DNA of 64,000 nucleotides from contig CACAVZ010000004.1 in the NCBI GenBank assembly GCA_902536065.1, forward strand, positions 1 through 64,000, in the 5' to 3' direction. This document shows positions 30,446 to 39,856 of this stretch, one piece after another (the stretch's first letter is position 1; each line of letters starts with the position of its first letter). This DNA is from an uncultured Synechococcaceae cyanobacterium. GTDB taxonomy: Bacteria > Cyanobacteriota > Cyanobacteriia > PCC-6307 > Cyanobiaceae. The position numbers and the translations under genes were made by a program. The notes beneath the pieces are model-generated. The model saw nothing but the letters and a program-made list of their open reading frames with translations, was not told the DNA's origin and did no database searches.

Positions 30446-31597
30446 ATGTCAGATATAAAGGAAATTAAATTAGTCGATGTAAAAAATAATTCAAACATCA
30501 TAAATAATTTAAATAGTATTTATAAACTTTGGGGATATGAAGAGGTTTCACCCTCATTTATAAATACTTTAGAAACCATAAAAGGCCGTGGCGTTATTGA
30601 CGAAAATCAGGTTGTAGGAATAGTAAGTAATAATTCATTATGTCTTAGGCCAGAAATGACAACATCAATTGTTAAATTATCATCTACAAGATTAATAAAT
30701 AAGAAAAGACCTATAAGATTATTCACCAATGGAATGGTTTTTGATAAAAAACAAAATAATAAAAATTCATATAAGTTACAAGAAAAATTGCAGAGTGGAA
30801 TTGAATTAATTGGATATGATACAAAATACCCAGAAATTGAAGTTATTAATATTTTGTTTGATTCAATCGATAATATTAATTTGAAGGATGGTTGTAATTT
30901 ATTTCTACTAGTAAGCACCACAAAAATAATGGACTTGATACTGAACAAATATAAGAATAATAATTTTGAAGAAATTAAGAAAAGTCTGGTTAATTTTGAT
31001 CAAGATAATTTATCTAAATTAGGAATAGATGAAGATGATAAATATATTCTTAAAGATCTTTTATTCACACGAGGAGAGCCAATTGAAATATTAAAAAAAT
31101 TAAAAACTATATATGGTACTAGTAAAACATTAGATGACTTAAATTTTTTATTTGAAACATTATCAAAAATATCAAATAAATATGGTGTTAAATTACAACT
31201 TGATCCCACTTTTCAACCTCACTTGAATTTATATGAAGGAATAGTTTTTCAACTAATAGGGGATAATGGTAAAAATAAAAGCGTCATCGCAAAAGGCGGA
31301 AGATATGATGAGTTAGTAAGATCATTTAGTCCTAATGAGAAAATATTTAATGGGATTGGATTTACAATTTCAGTAGACATTTTAAGAAATTTAATTAAGG
31401 AAGAAAAGAAAGATAAAAAAAGAATTTTATTGATGTTTAAAGATTCTTATTTGTTAGAAAAAGGTATGTATGAACAAAAAGAACAACAAAAAAGAGGAAA
31501 CGTTGCCGTTTTACATTTAAATCCATGTGATGACATGGCTAAAGCCAATCAAATTATGAAAGAAAACAATTGTAGTGAGATTTTGTGGGTTAAATAA
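30446..31597 (+). CDS. hisZ: HisZ-like ATP phosphoribosyltransferase regulatory subunit
   Basis: A 383-residue paralogue of histidyl-tRNA synthetase. It keeps parts of the class II core: GYEEVSPSFINTLE (motif 1 region), LCLRPEMTTSIVKL and PIRLFTNGMVFD (motif 2 region), RYDELVRSF and GIGFTISVDILRNLI, but lacks the usual synthetase sequence and the anticodon-binding domain is replaced by a short C-terminal segment ending MAKANQIMKENNCSEILWVK. This is the pattern of HisZ, which activates the short form of HisG in histidine synthesis. HisG is not in this window. It is the third gene of the ferredoxin-phosphatase-hisZ run. Confidence 0.85.
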   Translation: MSDIKEIKLVDVKNNSNIINNLNSIYKLWGYEEVSPSFINTLETIKGRGVIDENQVVGIVSNNSLCLRPEMTTSIVKLSSTRLINKKRPIRLFTNGMVFDKKQNNKNSYKLQEKLQSGIELIGYDTKYPEIEVINILFDSIDNINLKDGCNLFLLVSTTKIMDLILNKYKNNNFEEIKKSLVNFDQDNLSKLGIDEDDKYILKDLLFTRGEPIEILKKLKTIYGTSKTLDDLNFLFETLSKISNKYGVKLQLDPTFQPHLNLYEGIVFQLIGDNGKNKSVIAKGGRYDELVRSFSPNEKIFNGIGFTISVDILRNLIKEEKKDKKRILLMFKDSYLLEKGMYEQKEQQKRGNVAVLHLNPCDDMAKANQIMKENNCSEILWVK

Positions 31598-31634
31598 AAC
31601 CTTTTAAAAGTTTATTTAAGTTTTAAAATTCAAA

Positions 31635-31680
31635 TATTGTTCGGACAATACTCCTAATTAAACTTGATTAACAAGTTTTT
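31635..31680 (+). terminator. Two short hairpins between hisZ and htpG, the second terminator-like
   Basis: The first hairpin is TATTGT-TCGG-ACAATA (31635-31650). The second is AACTTG-ATTAA-CAAGTT (31661-31677), extendable by one A-T pair and followed by three T, giving a weak rho-independent terminator shape for hisZ. Either may instead be part of the htpG leader. The stems are short and A/T rich, so confidence is limited. Confidence 0.35.
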
Positions 31681-31715
31681 AAGAAATAGTATTTAATATG
31701 TTTGATTTTTTTTAA

Positions 31716-33620
31716 ATGGAAAAAGGCGAAATTCGTATTAATACCGAAAATATTTTCCCAATTATCAAGAAGGCAGTATATTCTGACCATGAAATCTTTT
31801 TAAGAGAACTTGTTAGTAATGGTGTTGACGCAATTAGTAAAAGAAGAATGGCCTCTATGGCTGGTGATTGCGAGAATACTGAGGAGGCTCAAGTAAAAAT
31901 AACAATTAACCGTGAAAAAAATACGTTAACAATTTCCGATAATGGAATTGGAATGAATGATGAAGAAATTAAGAAGTACATAAATCAAGTTGCATTTTCT
32001 AGTGCTGAAGAATTCCTAACAAAATACAAAAAAGATAATGATGAATTCATAGGTCATTTTGGACTAGGTTTTTATTCAAGTTTCATGGTGGCAGATAGAG
32101 TTGATATATTAACTAAGTCGGCAATTGGGGAATCAAAGGCTTTCAAATGGTCTTGTGATGGATCGCCAAATTTCACGTTAGAGGAATCTGAAAGAGAAAC
32201 AATTGGTACAGATGTTATTCTTCACCTACTTGAAGAAGAAAAAGAGTTTATCGAGCCTGAAAGAATTAAATCACTAATAAAAAAATATTGTGATTTTATG
32301 CCAATAGATGTCTTATTAGAAGGAGAGACAATTAATAAGAAAAATCCCCCTTGGAGAAAACAACCTAGTGAATTAAAAGATGAAGATTATATTGAGTTAT
32401 ATAAATACCTTTATCCATTCCAGGGAGATCCACTGTTATGGATTCATCTAAATACAGATTACCCATATGACATACAAGGAATTTTGTATTTTCCAAAGTT
32501 GTCAGGTAGAGCTGATTGGGAAAAGGGAGAAATAAAACTATTTTGCAATCAAGTATTCGTAAGCGATTCAATTAAAGAGATAGTACCAAAATACCTTTTA
32601 CCTCTAAGAGGAGTTATTGACTCTACAGATATACCTCTAAATGTTAGTAGAAGTGCATTACAAACAGATAGAAAAGTAAGGTCTATATCATCATTTATCT
32701 CAAAAAAAATCGCTAATAAATTGAAGGATTTGATAAAAAATTCTCCAGAATTTTATGCAGAAATTTGGGATTCAATCTCTGCTTTTATTAAAATTGGTGC
32801 TATCGAAGATGAAAAATTTGCTGATTTAGTTAATAACAGTATAATTTTCGAAACAATTTTAAACTCAGAGAAAGACGTAACTAAAGATATTGAAAATAAA
32901 TCCCTCATCAAGTCCAATGATAAATATTTCACAACTCTCGCAAATTACAAAGAGCGAAATAAATTAACTGATTCTAAAAAAATAATTTATTGTTCAGATC
33001 TTATTGCGCAGTCTAGTGCATTAAACATCTGTTTATCTGATAATAAAGAAGTTATTAAATCAGATCCCTTAATTGACGCACAATTTCTTCCTTGGTTGGA
33101 AAGTAAAAATGAAGATTATCAATTCCAAAGAGTAGATTCAGAAATAAATGAACTAGAAGATAAAGAATCTAAAGAAATTGTAGATAAGGATGGCAAATCA
33201 AATACAGATAATCTTAGAGATACGATAGTTAAAGCCCTTAACAATGAGAAAGTAACAGTTAAAGTGCAGACACTTTCAAGTAAAGATGCTCCACCAGCGA
33301 TGATCTTGCTTCCTGAACAAATGAGAAGAATTAATGATATGGGTGCTTACATGGAACAAAAGATGCCTGGCTTACCTGAATATCATGTGCTCTTAATTAA
33401 CAAAGAACATCCACTTATTGTTGGTCTTAATAAAATTACAGGCAACAAAATAATTATTGATGAAAAAGATCCTATTGAAAATCCATTGGCATCAAAAATA
33501 GCAAATCATGTCTACGATATGGCTAAGCTTTCCGTTGGTGGATTAGATCAAGAACAGATAATTAATTTGCAAAATAATAATGCCGAATTAATTTCAGAAC
33601 TACTAAATTCAACAAATTGA
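31716..33620 (+). CDS. htpG: Chaperone HtpG (Hsp90)
   Basis: An ATP-dependent Hsp90-family chaperone of 634 residues. The GHKL ATPase domain is visible in EIFLRELVSNGVDAI (about 24-38; other HtpGs have SNASDA, here SNGVDA), TISDNGIGMN (about 70), and GHFGLGFYSSFMVAD (about 110). The middle domain has FCNQVFVSDSI and PLRGVIDSTDIPLNVSRS. A Glu/Lys-rich segment near 480-505 precedes the C-terminal dimerisation domain. It starts with ATG after a 118-base spacer downstream of hisZ and is followed by rpmB after 39 bases. Cyanobacterial HtpG is linked to heat and oxidative stress. Confidence 0.96.
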   Translation: MEKGEIRINTENIFPIIKKAVYSDHEIFLRELVSNGVDAISKRRMASMAGDCENTEEAQVKITINREKNTLTISDNGIGMNDEEIKKYINQVAFSSAEEFLTKYKKDNDEFIGHFGLGFYSSFMVADRVDILTKSAIGESKAFKWSCDGSPNFTLEESERETIGTDVILHLLEEEKEFIEPERIKSLIKKYCDFMPIDVLLEGETINKKNPPWRKQPSELKDEDYIELYKYLYPFQGDPLLWIHLNTDYPYDIQGILYFPKLSGRADWEKGEIKLFCNQVFVSDSIKEIVPKYLLPLRGVIDSTDIPLNVSRSALQTDRKVRSISSFISKKIANKLKDLIKNSPEFYAEIWDSISAFIKIGAIEDEKFADLVNNSIIFETILNSEKDVTKDIENKSLIKSNDKYFTTLANYKERNKLTDSKKIIYCSDLIAQSSALNICLSDNKEVIKSDPLIDAQFLPWLESKNEDYQFQRVDSEINELEDKESKEIVDKDGKSNTDNLRDTIVKALNNEKVTVKVQTLSSKDAPPAMILLPEQMRRINDMGAYMEQKMPGLPEYHVLLINKEHPLIVGLNKITGNKIIIDEKDPIENPLASKIANHVYDMAKLSVGGLDQEQIINLQNNNAELISELLNSTN

Positions 33621-33659
33621 GTCATGTGTTAGAATTTTTAAAGATATAATTCAATCAAT

Positions 33660-33896
33660 ATGTCAAGAGTTTGCGAACTGACAGGTGCAAAAGCTAATAA
33701 CGGGATGGCAGTGAGTCACTCACATATTCGTACAAAAAAATTGCAACAAGTTAATCTCCAAAAAAGGAGACTTTGGTGGGATGAAGGAAAAAAATGGGTA
33801 AATATTAAAATTAGCACCAAAGCCCTAAAGTCTATACAAAAAGTAGGTTTAGATAAATTTGCCAAATCAAATGGAGTTGATTTAAAAAAATTCTAA
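33660..33896 (+). CDS. rpmB: Ribosomal protein L28
   Basis: A 78-residue large-subunit ribosomal protein. The L28 signature is clear: [27 protein letters not shown] at the start, then [24 protein letters not shown]. It is basic and of standard length. It starts with ATG 39 bases after htpG and is followed by the peroxiredoxin after 5 bases. Confidence 0.97.
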   Translation: MSRVCELTGAKANNGMAVSHSHIRTKKLQQVNLQKRRLWWDEGKKWVNIKISTKALKSIQKVGLDKFAKSNGVDLKKF

Positions 33897-33901
33897 ATTT
33901 G

Positions 33902-34435
33902 ATGAAAAATTTAGTTGTAAGTATATTTATATCTTTTATTTTTTTATTTAATTGTAATTCTGCAATCGCTTTTGACTTTGCTCCTGAAGTTGGTGATTAT
34001 GCTCCTAACTTTCAATTAGAAGGTTTTAATAAAAACATAAAATCAAAAAATATTTGGGAATTAAATGATTTTCAAGGTAAGTGGCTTGTTATGTATTTTT
34101 ATCCAAAGGACTTTACAGCAGGTTGCACTCTCGAAGCTAAAGGTTTTTCAGAATTAAAAAAAGATTTTTCAAAATATAATGCTGAAATTGTTGGCATTAG
34201 TGCTGATAATCAAGATTCCCATGAAAGTTTCTGCAGCGAGAAATCCATAAACTACACTTTATTATCTGATGCTGACGGAATTATTAGTAATAAATATGGT
34301 TCATGGATTCCTCCATTCTCAGATAGAAATACTTTTTTGATTTCTCCAGATGGGAAAATTTCTTATAGATGGATAAGTGTTTTACCCATAAATCATGCTA
34401 AAGAAGTTCTAAACGTTTTAAAGAAAAAAATATAA
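33902..34435 (+). CDS. Exported peroxiredoxin (AhpC/TSA, Bcp-like)
   Basis: A 177-residue thioredoxin-fold peroxidase. Residues 1-24 form a clear signal peptide (short basic start, long hydrophobic stretch, probable cleavage after SAIA), so the mature enzyme acts in the periplasm or thylakoid lumen. The core shows VGDYAPNFQLEG, MYFYPKDFTAGCTLEAKGF with the peroxidatic cysteine near residue 74, and a second cysteine in ESFCSEKSI (near 106). PrxQ/Bcp enzymes usually carry a resolving cysteine five residues after the first; here that position is not cysteine, so the later cysteine may resolve. I use ATG at 33902; a TTG directly before it is in frame. Confidence 0.9.
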   Translation: MKNLVVSIFISFIFLFNCNSAIAFDFAPEVGDYAPNFQLEGFNKNIKSKNIWELNDFQGKWLVMYFYPKDFTAGCTLEAKGFSELKKDFSKYNAEIVGISADNQDSHESFCSEKSINYTLLSDADGIISNKYGSWIPPFSDRNTFLISPDGKISYRWISVLPINHAKEVLNVLKKKI

Positions 34436-34439
34436 AATT

Positions 34440-34742
34440 TTGCACGAATTATCATTTGGAACTTGGTTAATACATATCTCTTCAGTTATAGAATGGATTT
34501 TTGCAATATTAGTCATAAACAAAATTTCTACATATAAGAAATATAATTTATTTTTTTGGTTAAGCCTTGCTATGGTCCCAAACTTAATAGGAGCTATGTG
34601 TGCGATTACCTGGCATATCTATGACAACAAAGAAAATCTTTACGGTCTAGTATCACTTCAAGGAATATTTACATTTATAGGAAATTCAACATTAGCCTTA
34701 GCTGCAATAATAATTTTTAAAGGAGAAGAGACTTATGAATGA
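34440..34742 (+). CDS. DUF2499 (Ycf49-like) membrane protein
   Basis: A 100-residue protein with three hydrophobic segments (about 8-28, 36-58, 75-95) and the DUF2499 pattern HELSFGTWLIHISSVIEWIFA and MVPNLIGAMCAITWHIYDN. The family occurs in cyanobacteria and plastids; its function is not known. The start is TTG at 34440, four bases after the peroxiredoxin stop, and no ATG lies in the conserved part. The end overlaps the DUF3593 gene by 8 bases, so the two proteins are probably made together. Confidence 0.85.
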   Translation: MHELSFGTWLIHISSVIEWIFAILVINKISTYKKYNLFFWLSLAMVPNLIGAMCAITWHIYDNKENLYGLVSLQGIFTFIGNSTLALAAIIIFKGEETYE

Positions 34743-35070
34743 TTTATTTTTTAAATTTATAGAAAAATTAGGTTTAATTGATAACTCATTCTTGTTCGCA
34801 GTATCCATAATTCCATATGCAATATTTTTGTTTTATCTATATAAAATCAAATCTGTTAATAATTTTGTAAAAACAGGATTTTCCTTAACTGTTTTATTCG
34901 TATTCATTACTATATTGGTATCTATCTTCACACTAAATTTTTATGATAAAACCCTTGTTGAGGTTGACTTCCTGCATGGCTTTGCAGAATCCTTCCTAAC
35001 TCTAAGTGATTTTGTTATTTTGTTTGGATTTATAAAGTTGTTAAATAGCTTAGAAGTAAACAACTCTTAA
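34735..35070 (+). CDS. DUF3593 membrane protein
   Basis: A 111-residue protein with three predicted membrane segments (about 20-38, 50-68, 85-103), matching DUF3593 of cyanobacteria and plant plastids: DNSFLFAVSIIPYAIFLFYLYK and VDFLHGFAESFLTLSDFVILFGF. The start ATG overlaps the end of the DUF2499 gene by 8 bases. The tight pairing of the two families next to psaK suggests a thylakoid role, but that is inference from location only. Confidence 0.83.
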   Translation: MNDLFFKFIEKLGLIDNSFLFAVSIIPYAIFLFYLYKIKSVNNFVKTGFSLTVLFVFITILVSIFTLNFYDKTLVEVDFLHGFAESFLTLSDFVILFGFIKLLNSLEVNNS

Positions 35071-35136
35071 GACCTTTTACAATTTTGTGTTTTTTAGGTA
35101 AAAGTATTAGAGAATATATGAAAATAACGAATTTTT

Positions 35137-35397
35137 ATGTTTACTACATTATTTGCAGCTGCAGATCCAGCAACTTTTTCTTGGTCTCCAAAGTGTGCCG
35201 TCGTAATGATTGCATGTAATGTTTTTGCTTATGCAATTGCTAGAGCAACAATAAGAAAACCTAATGAAGGTTTTGAAATACCTAATTCAAAATTCTATGG
35301 TGGTTTAAGTCACGCATCAGTTGTAGGTGCTAATTGCCTAGGTCATATTTTCGGAATTGGAGCAATCTTAGGATTAGCCTCAAGAGGTGTTTTATAA
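35137..35397 (+). CDS. psaK: Photosystem I subunit PsaK
   Basis: A peripheral photosystem I subunit with two membrane helices, 86 residues. Key parts are FTTLFAAADPATFSWSPKCAVVMIACNVFAYAIAR (helix 1), the loop ATIRKPNEGFEIPNSKFYGG, and SHASVVGANCLGHIFGIGAILGLASRGVL (helix 2). PsaK sits at the edge of the complex and binds chlorophyll. It starts with ATG after 66 bases that contain a weak stem CTTTTAC (35074-35080) with GTAAAAG (35098-35104). The end lies 19 bases from convergent dxs. Confidence 0.96.
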   Translation: MFTTLFAAADPATFSWSPKCAVVMIACNVFAYAIARATIRKPNEGFEIPNSKFYGGLSHASVVGANCLGHIFGIGAILGLASRGVL

Positions 35398-35416
35398 ATA
35401 TTTATTTATTAAATTT

Positions 35417-37306
35417 TTAATTAACTAACTTAAATTTTTTAACAATTTTATCTGCCATCTGATCAGGCATAAGTCCTAGTTTTTCTTTACTCTGATCAGG
35501 TGAAGCATGATCAACTAAAACATCAGGTATACCTATTCTGTATACAGAAACGTTTATTTCATTATCGTTAAATAATTCAACTATTGCGGAACCAAATCCC
35601 CCTATTAAGGTTCCTTCTTCCATGGTTACAACTTTTTGAATACTACTTGCTAAAGGCATAATAAGATTTTTATCGAGAGGTTTAACAAATCTTGCATTAA
35701 CAATGCATGCATTAATGTTCATATTTTTTAAGATCTTTGATGTTTCTATTGCTGAGGCGACCATTGAACCATAAGCAATAATTAAAATATCTTCTCCTTC
35801 TTCAAGTATTTCAGCTTCGCCTATATTCAAAGGTTCCCAACCCTCATCCATTACAGCCACTCCTAATCCAGATCCTCTGGGTATTCTTAGAGCTGTAGGA
35901 CCATTATGGTTTATTGAAGTTATTAACATTCTCTGTAATTCAGACTCATCCTTTGGAGCCATTAATACAAAATTAGGTATAGATCTCATATAACTGATAT
36001 CGTATTGACCTTGGTGTGTGGGACCGTCAGCTCCAACTATCCCAGCTCTATCAAGGACGAATGATACAGGTAGATTTTGTATCCCTACATCATGTATTAA
36101 TTGGTCGAAAGCACGTTGAAGAAAAGTACTATAAATAGCTACAACAGGTTTAAGACCATCGCAAGACATTCCTGCCGCAAGAGTAACTGCATGTTGTTCT
36201 GCTATTCCTACATCGATATATTGATCAGGGATATTTTTTTGCAATATATCTAAACCAGTACCTGTAGCCATTGCAGCGGTAATACCCACGACTTTGCTAT
36301 CTTGCTCACATATTTTTAATAAAGTTTGACCAAATATTTTACTATAACTAACAGGTTTAGGTTTCTTTGATGGAATAGATTTACCAGTTGTAAGATCAAA
36401 AGCAGACTGTGCATGATATCCAACCTGATCGGCTTCTGCATATGGGTAACCCTTCCCTTTTGTAGTGACAACATGAACGAGTACAGGTCTTTTAAGTTTA
36501 TGGGCAGCGTTAAAGGTCTTAACTAAGTTACCAATATCATGACCATCAATTGGACCCATATATGTAAATCCAAGCTCTTCAAAAACAGCTCCAACTTTTG
36601 GCACAGAAAGTCGTCTCACGCTTCCTTTAATATTTTTGAGTTCTTCTGGGATATCCTTACCGATTAAGGGAATATTTTTTACACTTTCTTGAACACTATC
36701 GGACAAAAATTGCAATGGTGGACTTACTCTTACCTTATTTAAGTAAGATGAAAGGGCTCCAACCGGAGGTGAAATAGACATGTCATTATCGTTCAATACT
36801 ACAACTAAGGGAGTATTTGGTAAGTGACCTGCATGGTTTATAGCTTCTAATGCCATTCCTCCAGTTAGTGCTCCATCTCCAATAACAGCGACACATTTAT
36901 AATTTTCTCCTTTTCTATCTCTCGCTATTGCCATTCCTAAAGCAGCAGAAATAGAAGTACTTGCATGTCCAGCTCCAAAATGATCAAATTTACTTTCACT
37001 TCTTTTTAGATATCCAGCGATTCCATTTTGTTGCCTTAGAGAATCAAATTGACTGAAACGTCCTGTAATTAATTTATGAGGGTAACCTTGATGTCCTACA
37101 TCCCAAACAACTTTGTCAAAATCAAGATCAAGAGTTTGATATAAAGACAATGTCAACTCAACTACACCTAATCCAGGACCAAGATGTCCTCCACTGGTAG
37201 ATACTACCTGAAGATGTCTTTCTCTAATTTGACAAGCAATTTCCTCTAATTGTGAAACTGTTAAGCCATGAAGTTGATTTGGATGACTTAACTCACTTAA
37301 TAGCAT
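35417..37306 (-). CDS. dxs: 1-deoxy-D-xylulose-5-phosphate synthase
   Basis: Condenses pyruvate and glyceraldehyde 3-phosphate, the first and flux-controlling step of the MEP isoprenoid pathway that feeds carotenoids, phytol and quinones. The 629-residue thiamine-diphosphate enzyme shows [31 protein letters not shown], the ThDP motif [20 protein letters not shown] with [19 protein letters not shown], and the transketolase-type [16 protein letters not shown] and [15 protein letters not shown]. It starts with ATG and is divergent from ilvA across 116 bases. ispE of the same pathway is at 60 kb, not adjacent. Confidence 0.97.
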   Translation of the reverse strand: MLLSELSHPNQLHGLTVSQLEEIACQIRERHLQVVSTSGGHLGPGLGVVELTLSLYQTLDLDFDKVVWDVGHQGYPHKLITGRFSQFDSLRQQNGIAGYLKRSESKFDHFGAGHASTSISAALGMAIARDRKGENYKCVAVIGDGALTGGMALEAINHAGHLPNTPLVVVLNDNDMSISPPVGALSSYLNKVRVSPPLQFLSDSVQESVKNIPLIGKDIPEELKNIKGSVRRLSVPKVGAVFEELGFTYMGPIDGHDIGNLVKTFNAAHKLKRPVLVHVVTTKGKGYPYAEADQVGYHAQSAFDLTTGKSIPSKKPKPVSYSKIFGQTLLKICEQDSKVVGITAAMATGTGLDILQKNIPDQYIDVGIAEQHAVTLAAGMSCDGLKPVVAIYSTFLQRAFDQLIHDVGIQNLPVSFVLDRAGIVGADGPTHQGQYDISYMRSIPNFVLMAPKDESELQRMLITSINHNGPTALRIPRGSGLGVAVMDEGWEPLNIGEAEILEEGEDILIIAYGSMVASAIETSKILKNMNINACIVNARFVKPLDKNLIMPLASSIQKVVTMEEGTLIGGFGSAIVELFNDNEINVSVYRIGIPDVLVDHASPDQSKEKLGLMPDQMADKIVKKFKLVN

Positions 37307-37422
37307 TTAACAAAAATTGGTATCTATATAATCTAAAACGCCGAGGTGCAAAATGAGTATTTTTTTTGAAATAGATCATGTAATGTTTTATTAGATTAAT
37401 AAATAATGCTAAAAATATATAT

Positions 37423-38964
37423 ATGAATGATTATTTTAAAAAAATACTTCAAGCTGAAGTCTATGAAGTAGCAAAAAAAACACCACTAGAGAAAGCTAAT
37501 AATTTAAGTAAAACACTTAATAATGAAGTTTTTCTAAAAAGAGAAGATCTTCAGGATGTATTTTCATTCAAAATAAGAGGTGCATATAACAAAATGAGTA
37601 AGCTCACTAATTCACAGCTTGCTAAGGGGGTAATTACTTCTAGTGCTGGTAATCATGCTCAAGGGGTTGCACTTAGTGCCCTTAAGTTAAATTGCGAAGC
37701 AACTATATTAATGCCCATTACCACACCTCTAGTAAAAGTTAATGCAGTAAAAAATTTAAAAGCAAAAGTTATATTATATGGCGATAACTATGATGAAACT
37801 TACAAAGAGGCAATAAGGATAAGCCAAGAAAGAAATTTATGTTTTATTCACCCTTTTGATGATCCAGAAGTAATAGCAGGTCAAGGAACTATAGCTATAG
37901 AACTTGAACAGCAGCTTAAGGAAAAACCCTATGCTATTTATATTGCTGTAGGCGGTGGGGGCTTGATATCAGGAATATCTTTATACATAAAAAAAATATG
38001 GCCTGAAGTAAAAATAATTGGTGTAGAACCAGAAGATGCTGACGCTATGACAAAATCTTTGGAAGAAGAAAAAATTGTTGAACTATCTTCTGTAGGTCAA
38101 TTTGCAGATGGAGTAGCGGTTAAAAAAATTGGTAAAAATACTTTTGATATTGGTAGAAAATACATAGATAAGATGATTAGGGTTAATACTGATGAAATCT
38201 GTGCTGCTATAAAAGATGTTTTTGAGGATACAAGATCAATACTGGAGCCCGCAGGTGCCTTATCAATAGCGGGAATGAAAAAAGATATTATAACTTCGAA
38301 TCATTCAAATAGAAAAATGGTTGCGATTGCTTGTGGTGCAAATATGAATTTTGAGAGGCTTAGATTTGTAGCAGAAAGAGCAGAACTTGGAGAGTGTAAA
38401 GAAGTAATGATGGCTGTTGAAATTCCTGAACGTGCTGGCAGTCTAATTGATTTTTGTAAGTTACTTGATAATAGAAATTTAACTGAATTTAGCTATAGGA
38501 TGTCGAATTCTAAGAATGCACAGATCTTTGTAGGGGTTCAAGTCTATGGTTTAAATGATAAAAAAAATTTATTAAATGTATTTAGAAATTCTGCGTACTC
38601 ATTTATTGACATAAGTGATGATGAATTATCTAAAAATCATCTCAGACATATGGTAGGTGGAAGATTACCAAGAGATTTTAAAGAGATGGAATATAGAAAC
38701 TTTATTGAACTTTTATACAGATTTGAGTTTCCTGAAAGGCCTGGCGCATTAATAAACTTCTTAAATAATATGAAATCTAATTGGTCTATAAGCGTATTCC
38801 ATTACAGGAATTATGGAGCTGATGTAGGGAAAATTGTTATTGGAGTTTTAATCGATAAAAATGAGCTTTTAGAGTGGAATAAATTTGTAAGATTTCTAGG
38901 CTACAAATGCTGGGATGAAACTAATAACGATACATATAAATTATTCCTTGGTGCATCAGATTAG
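37423..38964 (+). CDS. ilvA: Biosynthetic threonine deaminase
   Basis: Converts threonine to 2-oxobutanoate, committing carbon to isoleucine. The 513-residue PLP enzyme has its cofactor lysine at K50 in SFKIRGAYNKM, SSAGNHAQGVALSA (about 85-98), the phosphate loop VGGGGLISG (about 185) and EPAGALSIAG. Two ACT-like regulatory domains follow (about 330-405 and 420-505), with MAVEIPERAGSLIDF and YRFEFPERPGALINFL, consistent with isoleucine feedback control. Length matches the long biosynthetic form. It is divergent from dxs and followed at once by the scpB-like gene. Confidence 0.97.
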   Translation: MNDYFKKILQAEVYEVAKKTPLEKANNLSKTLNNEVFLKREDLQDVFSFKIRGAYNKMSKLTNSQLAKGVITSSAGNHAQGVALSALKLNCEATILMPITTPLVKVNAVKNLKAKVILYGDNYDETYKEAIRISQERNLCFIHPFDDPEVIAGQGTIAIELEQQLKEKPYAIYIAVGGGGLISGISLYIKKIWPEVKIIGVEPEDADAMTKSLEEEKIVELSSVGQFADGVAVKKIGKNTFDIGRKYIDKMIRVNTDEICAAIKDVFEDTRSILEPAGALSIAGMKKDIITSNHSNRKMVAIACGANMNFERLRFVAERAELGECKEVMMAVEIPERAGSLIDFCKLLDNRNLTEFSYRMSNSKNAQIFVGVQVYGLNDKKNLLNVFRNSAYSFIDISDDELSKNHLRHMVGGRLPRDFKEMEYRNFIELLYRFEFPERPGALINFLNNMKSNWSISVFHYRNYGADVGKIVIGVLIDKNELLEWNKFVRFLGYKCWDETNNDTYKLFLGASD

Positions 38965-38994
38965 ATTTAAGGTAAATTAGGAAAGATTTCGGTA

Positions 38995-39537
38995 ATTAAA
39001 ATCAATCAATCTGATCTAAATACCACGCCAATATCTGATATAGATCTAGTTACTAAAGTTGAAGCTGTTCTATATTTGAAAGGCAGACCAATAACAAAAA
39101 AGGATCTTTCAGAAATTACTAATTCTGATATTAACTCAATAAATGATGCAATTAAAGATCTAAAATATAAATACTCTAATCCCAATTCAGCTATTGAATT
39201 AAAAGCAGTTAATAACAGTTTTTCTCTCGAACTAAAATCTAGTCTTAATGAATTTGTCGATGATTTACTTCCTTCTGATTTGAAAACATCCGAATTAAGG
39301 ACATTGGCAACTATTGCGATTAAAAAAAAGATCCTGCAATCGGATCTTATACTTCTTCGAGGTTCAGGTGCCTATGATCATATTAAAGAATTATTAGAAA
39401 AGAAATTCATCGTCAAACGTAAGCAAATAGATGGTAGATCATACTGGCTATCATTATCAGAGAAGTTTTTTCAAACTTTTGCTCTAAGTAATGAATATCT
39501 CTCAAATATAGGAAGCGGTAAAAATAAGCAGCAATAA
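38995..39537 (+). CDS. scpB: ScpB-like chromosome segregation protein, non-standard start
   Basis: ScpB joins ScpA and SMC in the condensin complex. The 180-residue reading has the two winged-helix domains: VEAVLYLKGRPITKKDLSEI at the start of the first, and TSELRTLATIAIKKKILQSDLILLRGSGAYDHIKELLEKKFI with GRSYWLSLSEKFFQTFAL in the second. The first standard start codon (TTG, 39076) would cut off conserved helix residues VEAVLYL. The frame is open back to a stop at 38968 but holds no ATG, GTG or TTG there. ATT at 38995 lies 9 bases after AGGAAAG and gives the normal family length, so I place the start there. Confidence 0.72.
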   Translation: MKINQSDLNTTPISDIDLVTKVEAVLYLKGRPITKKDLSEITNSDINSINDAIKDLKYKYSNPNSAIELKAVNNSFSLELKSSLNEFVDDLLPSDLKTSELRTLATIAIKKKILQSDLILLRGSGAYDHIKELLEKKFIVKRKQIDGRSYWLSLSEKFFQTFALSNEYLSNIGSGKNKQQ

Positions 39538-39569
39538 TAAGTAAATGTTAGGATGTAATAAATTACAAC

Positions 39570-39854
39570 ATGATAATGTTATCTGAGATTTTTGCAGTTC
39601 TGGGTCAAACTTTATCAATTTATTCATTCATATTGATAATAAGAATATTACTTACATGGTTTCCAGGTATTGATTGGAGTAACGGAGTTTTATCTGCATT
39701 AACTTCTATCACAGATCCTTATTTAAACATTTTTAGAGGTATTATCCCTCCAATAGGTGGATTTGATATTTCATCTTTGTTAGCTTTTTTACTTTTAAAT
39801 GTTATTCAAAATTTAATTACAAATCTCCAGTATGCAAGCCTTGGTTATAACTGA
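39570..39854 (+). CDS. YggT family membrane protein
   Basis: A 94-residue protein with two hydrophobic segments (about 10-32 and 62-85), matching the YggT/Ycf19 family: LIIRILLTWFPGIDW, LTSITDPYLNIFRGIIPPIGGFDISSLLAFLLLNVIQNLI. Plastid relatives help attach haem to cytochrome b6, and bacterial ones have been tied to osmotic stress and division; none of this can be assigned here. Starts with ATG (a second ATG is two codons later). It follows the scpB-like gene by 32 bases and converges with the MazG-like gene 2 bases away. Confidence 0.88.
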   Translation: MIMLSEIFAVLGQTLSIYSFILIIRILLTWFPGIDWSNGVLSALTSITDPYLNIFRGIIPPIGGFDISSLLAFLLLNVIQNLITNLQYASLGYN

Positions 39855-39856
39855 GT

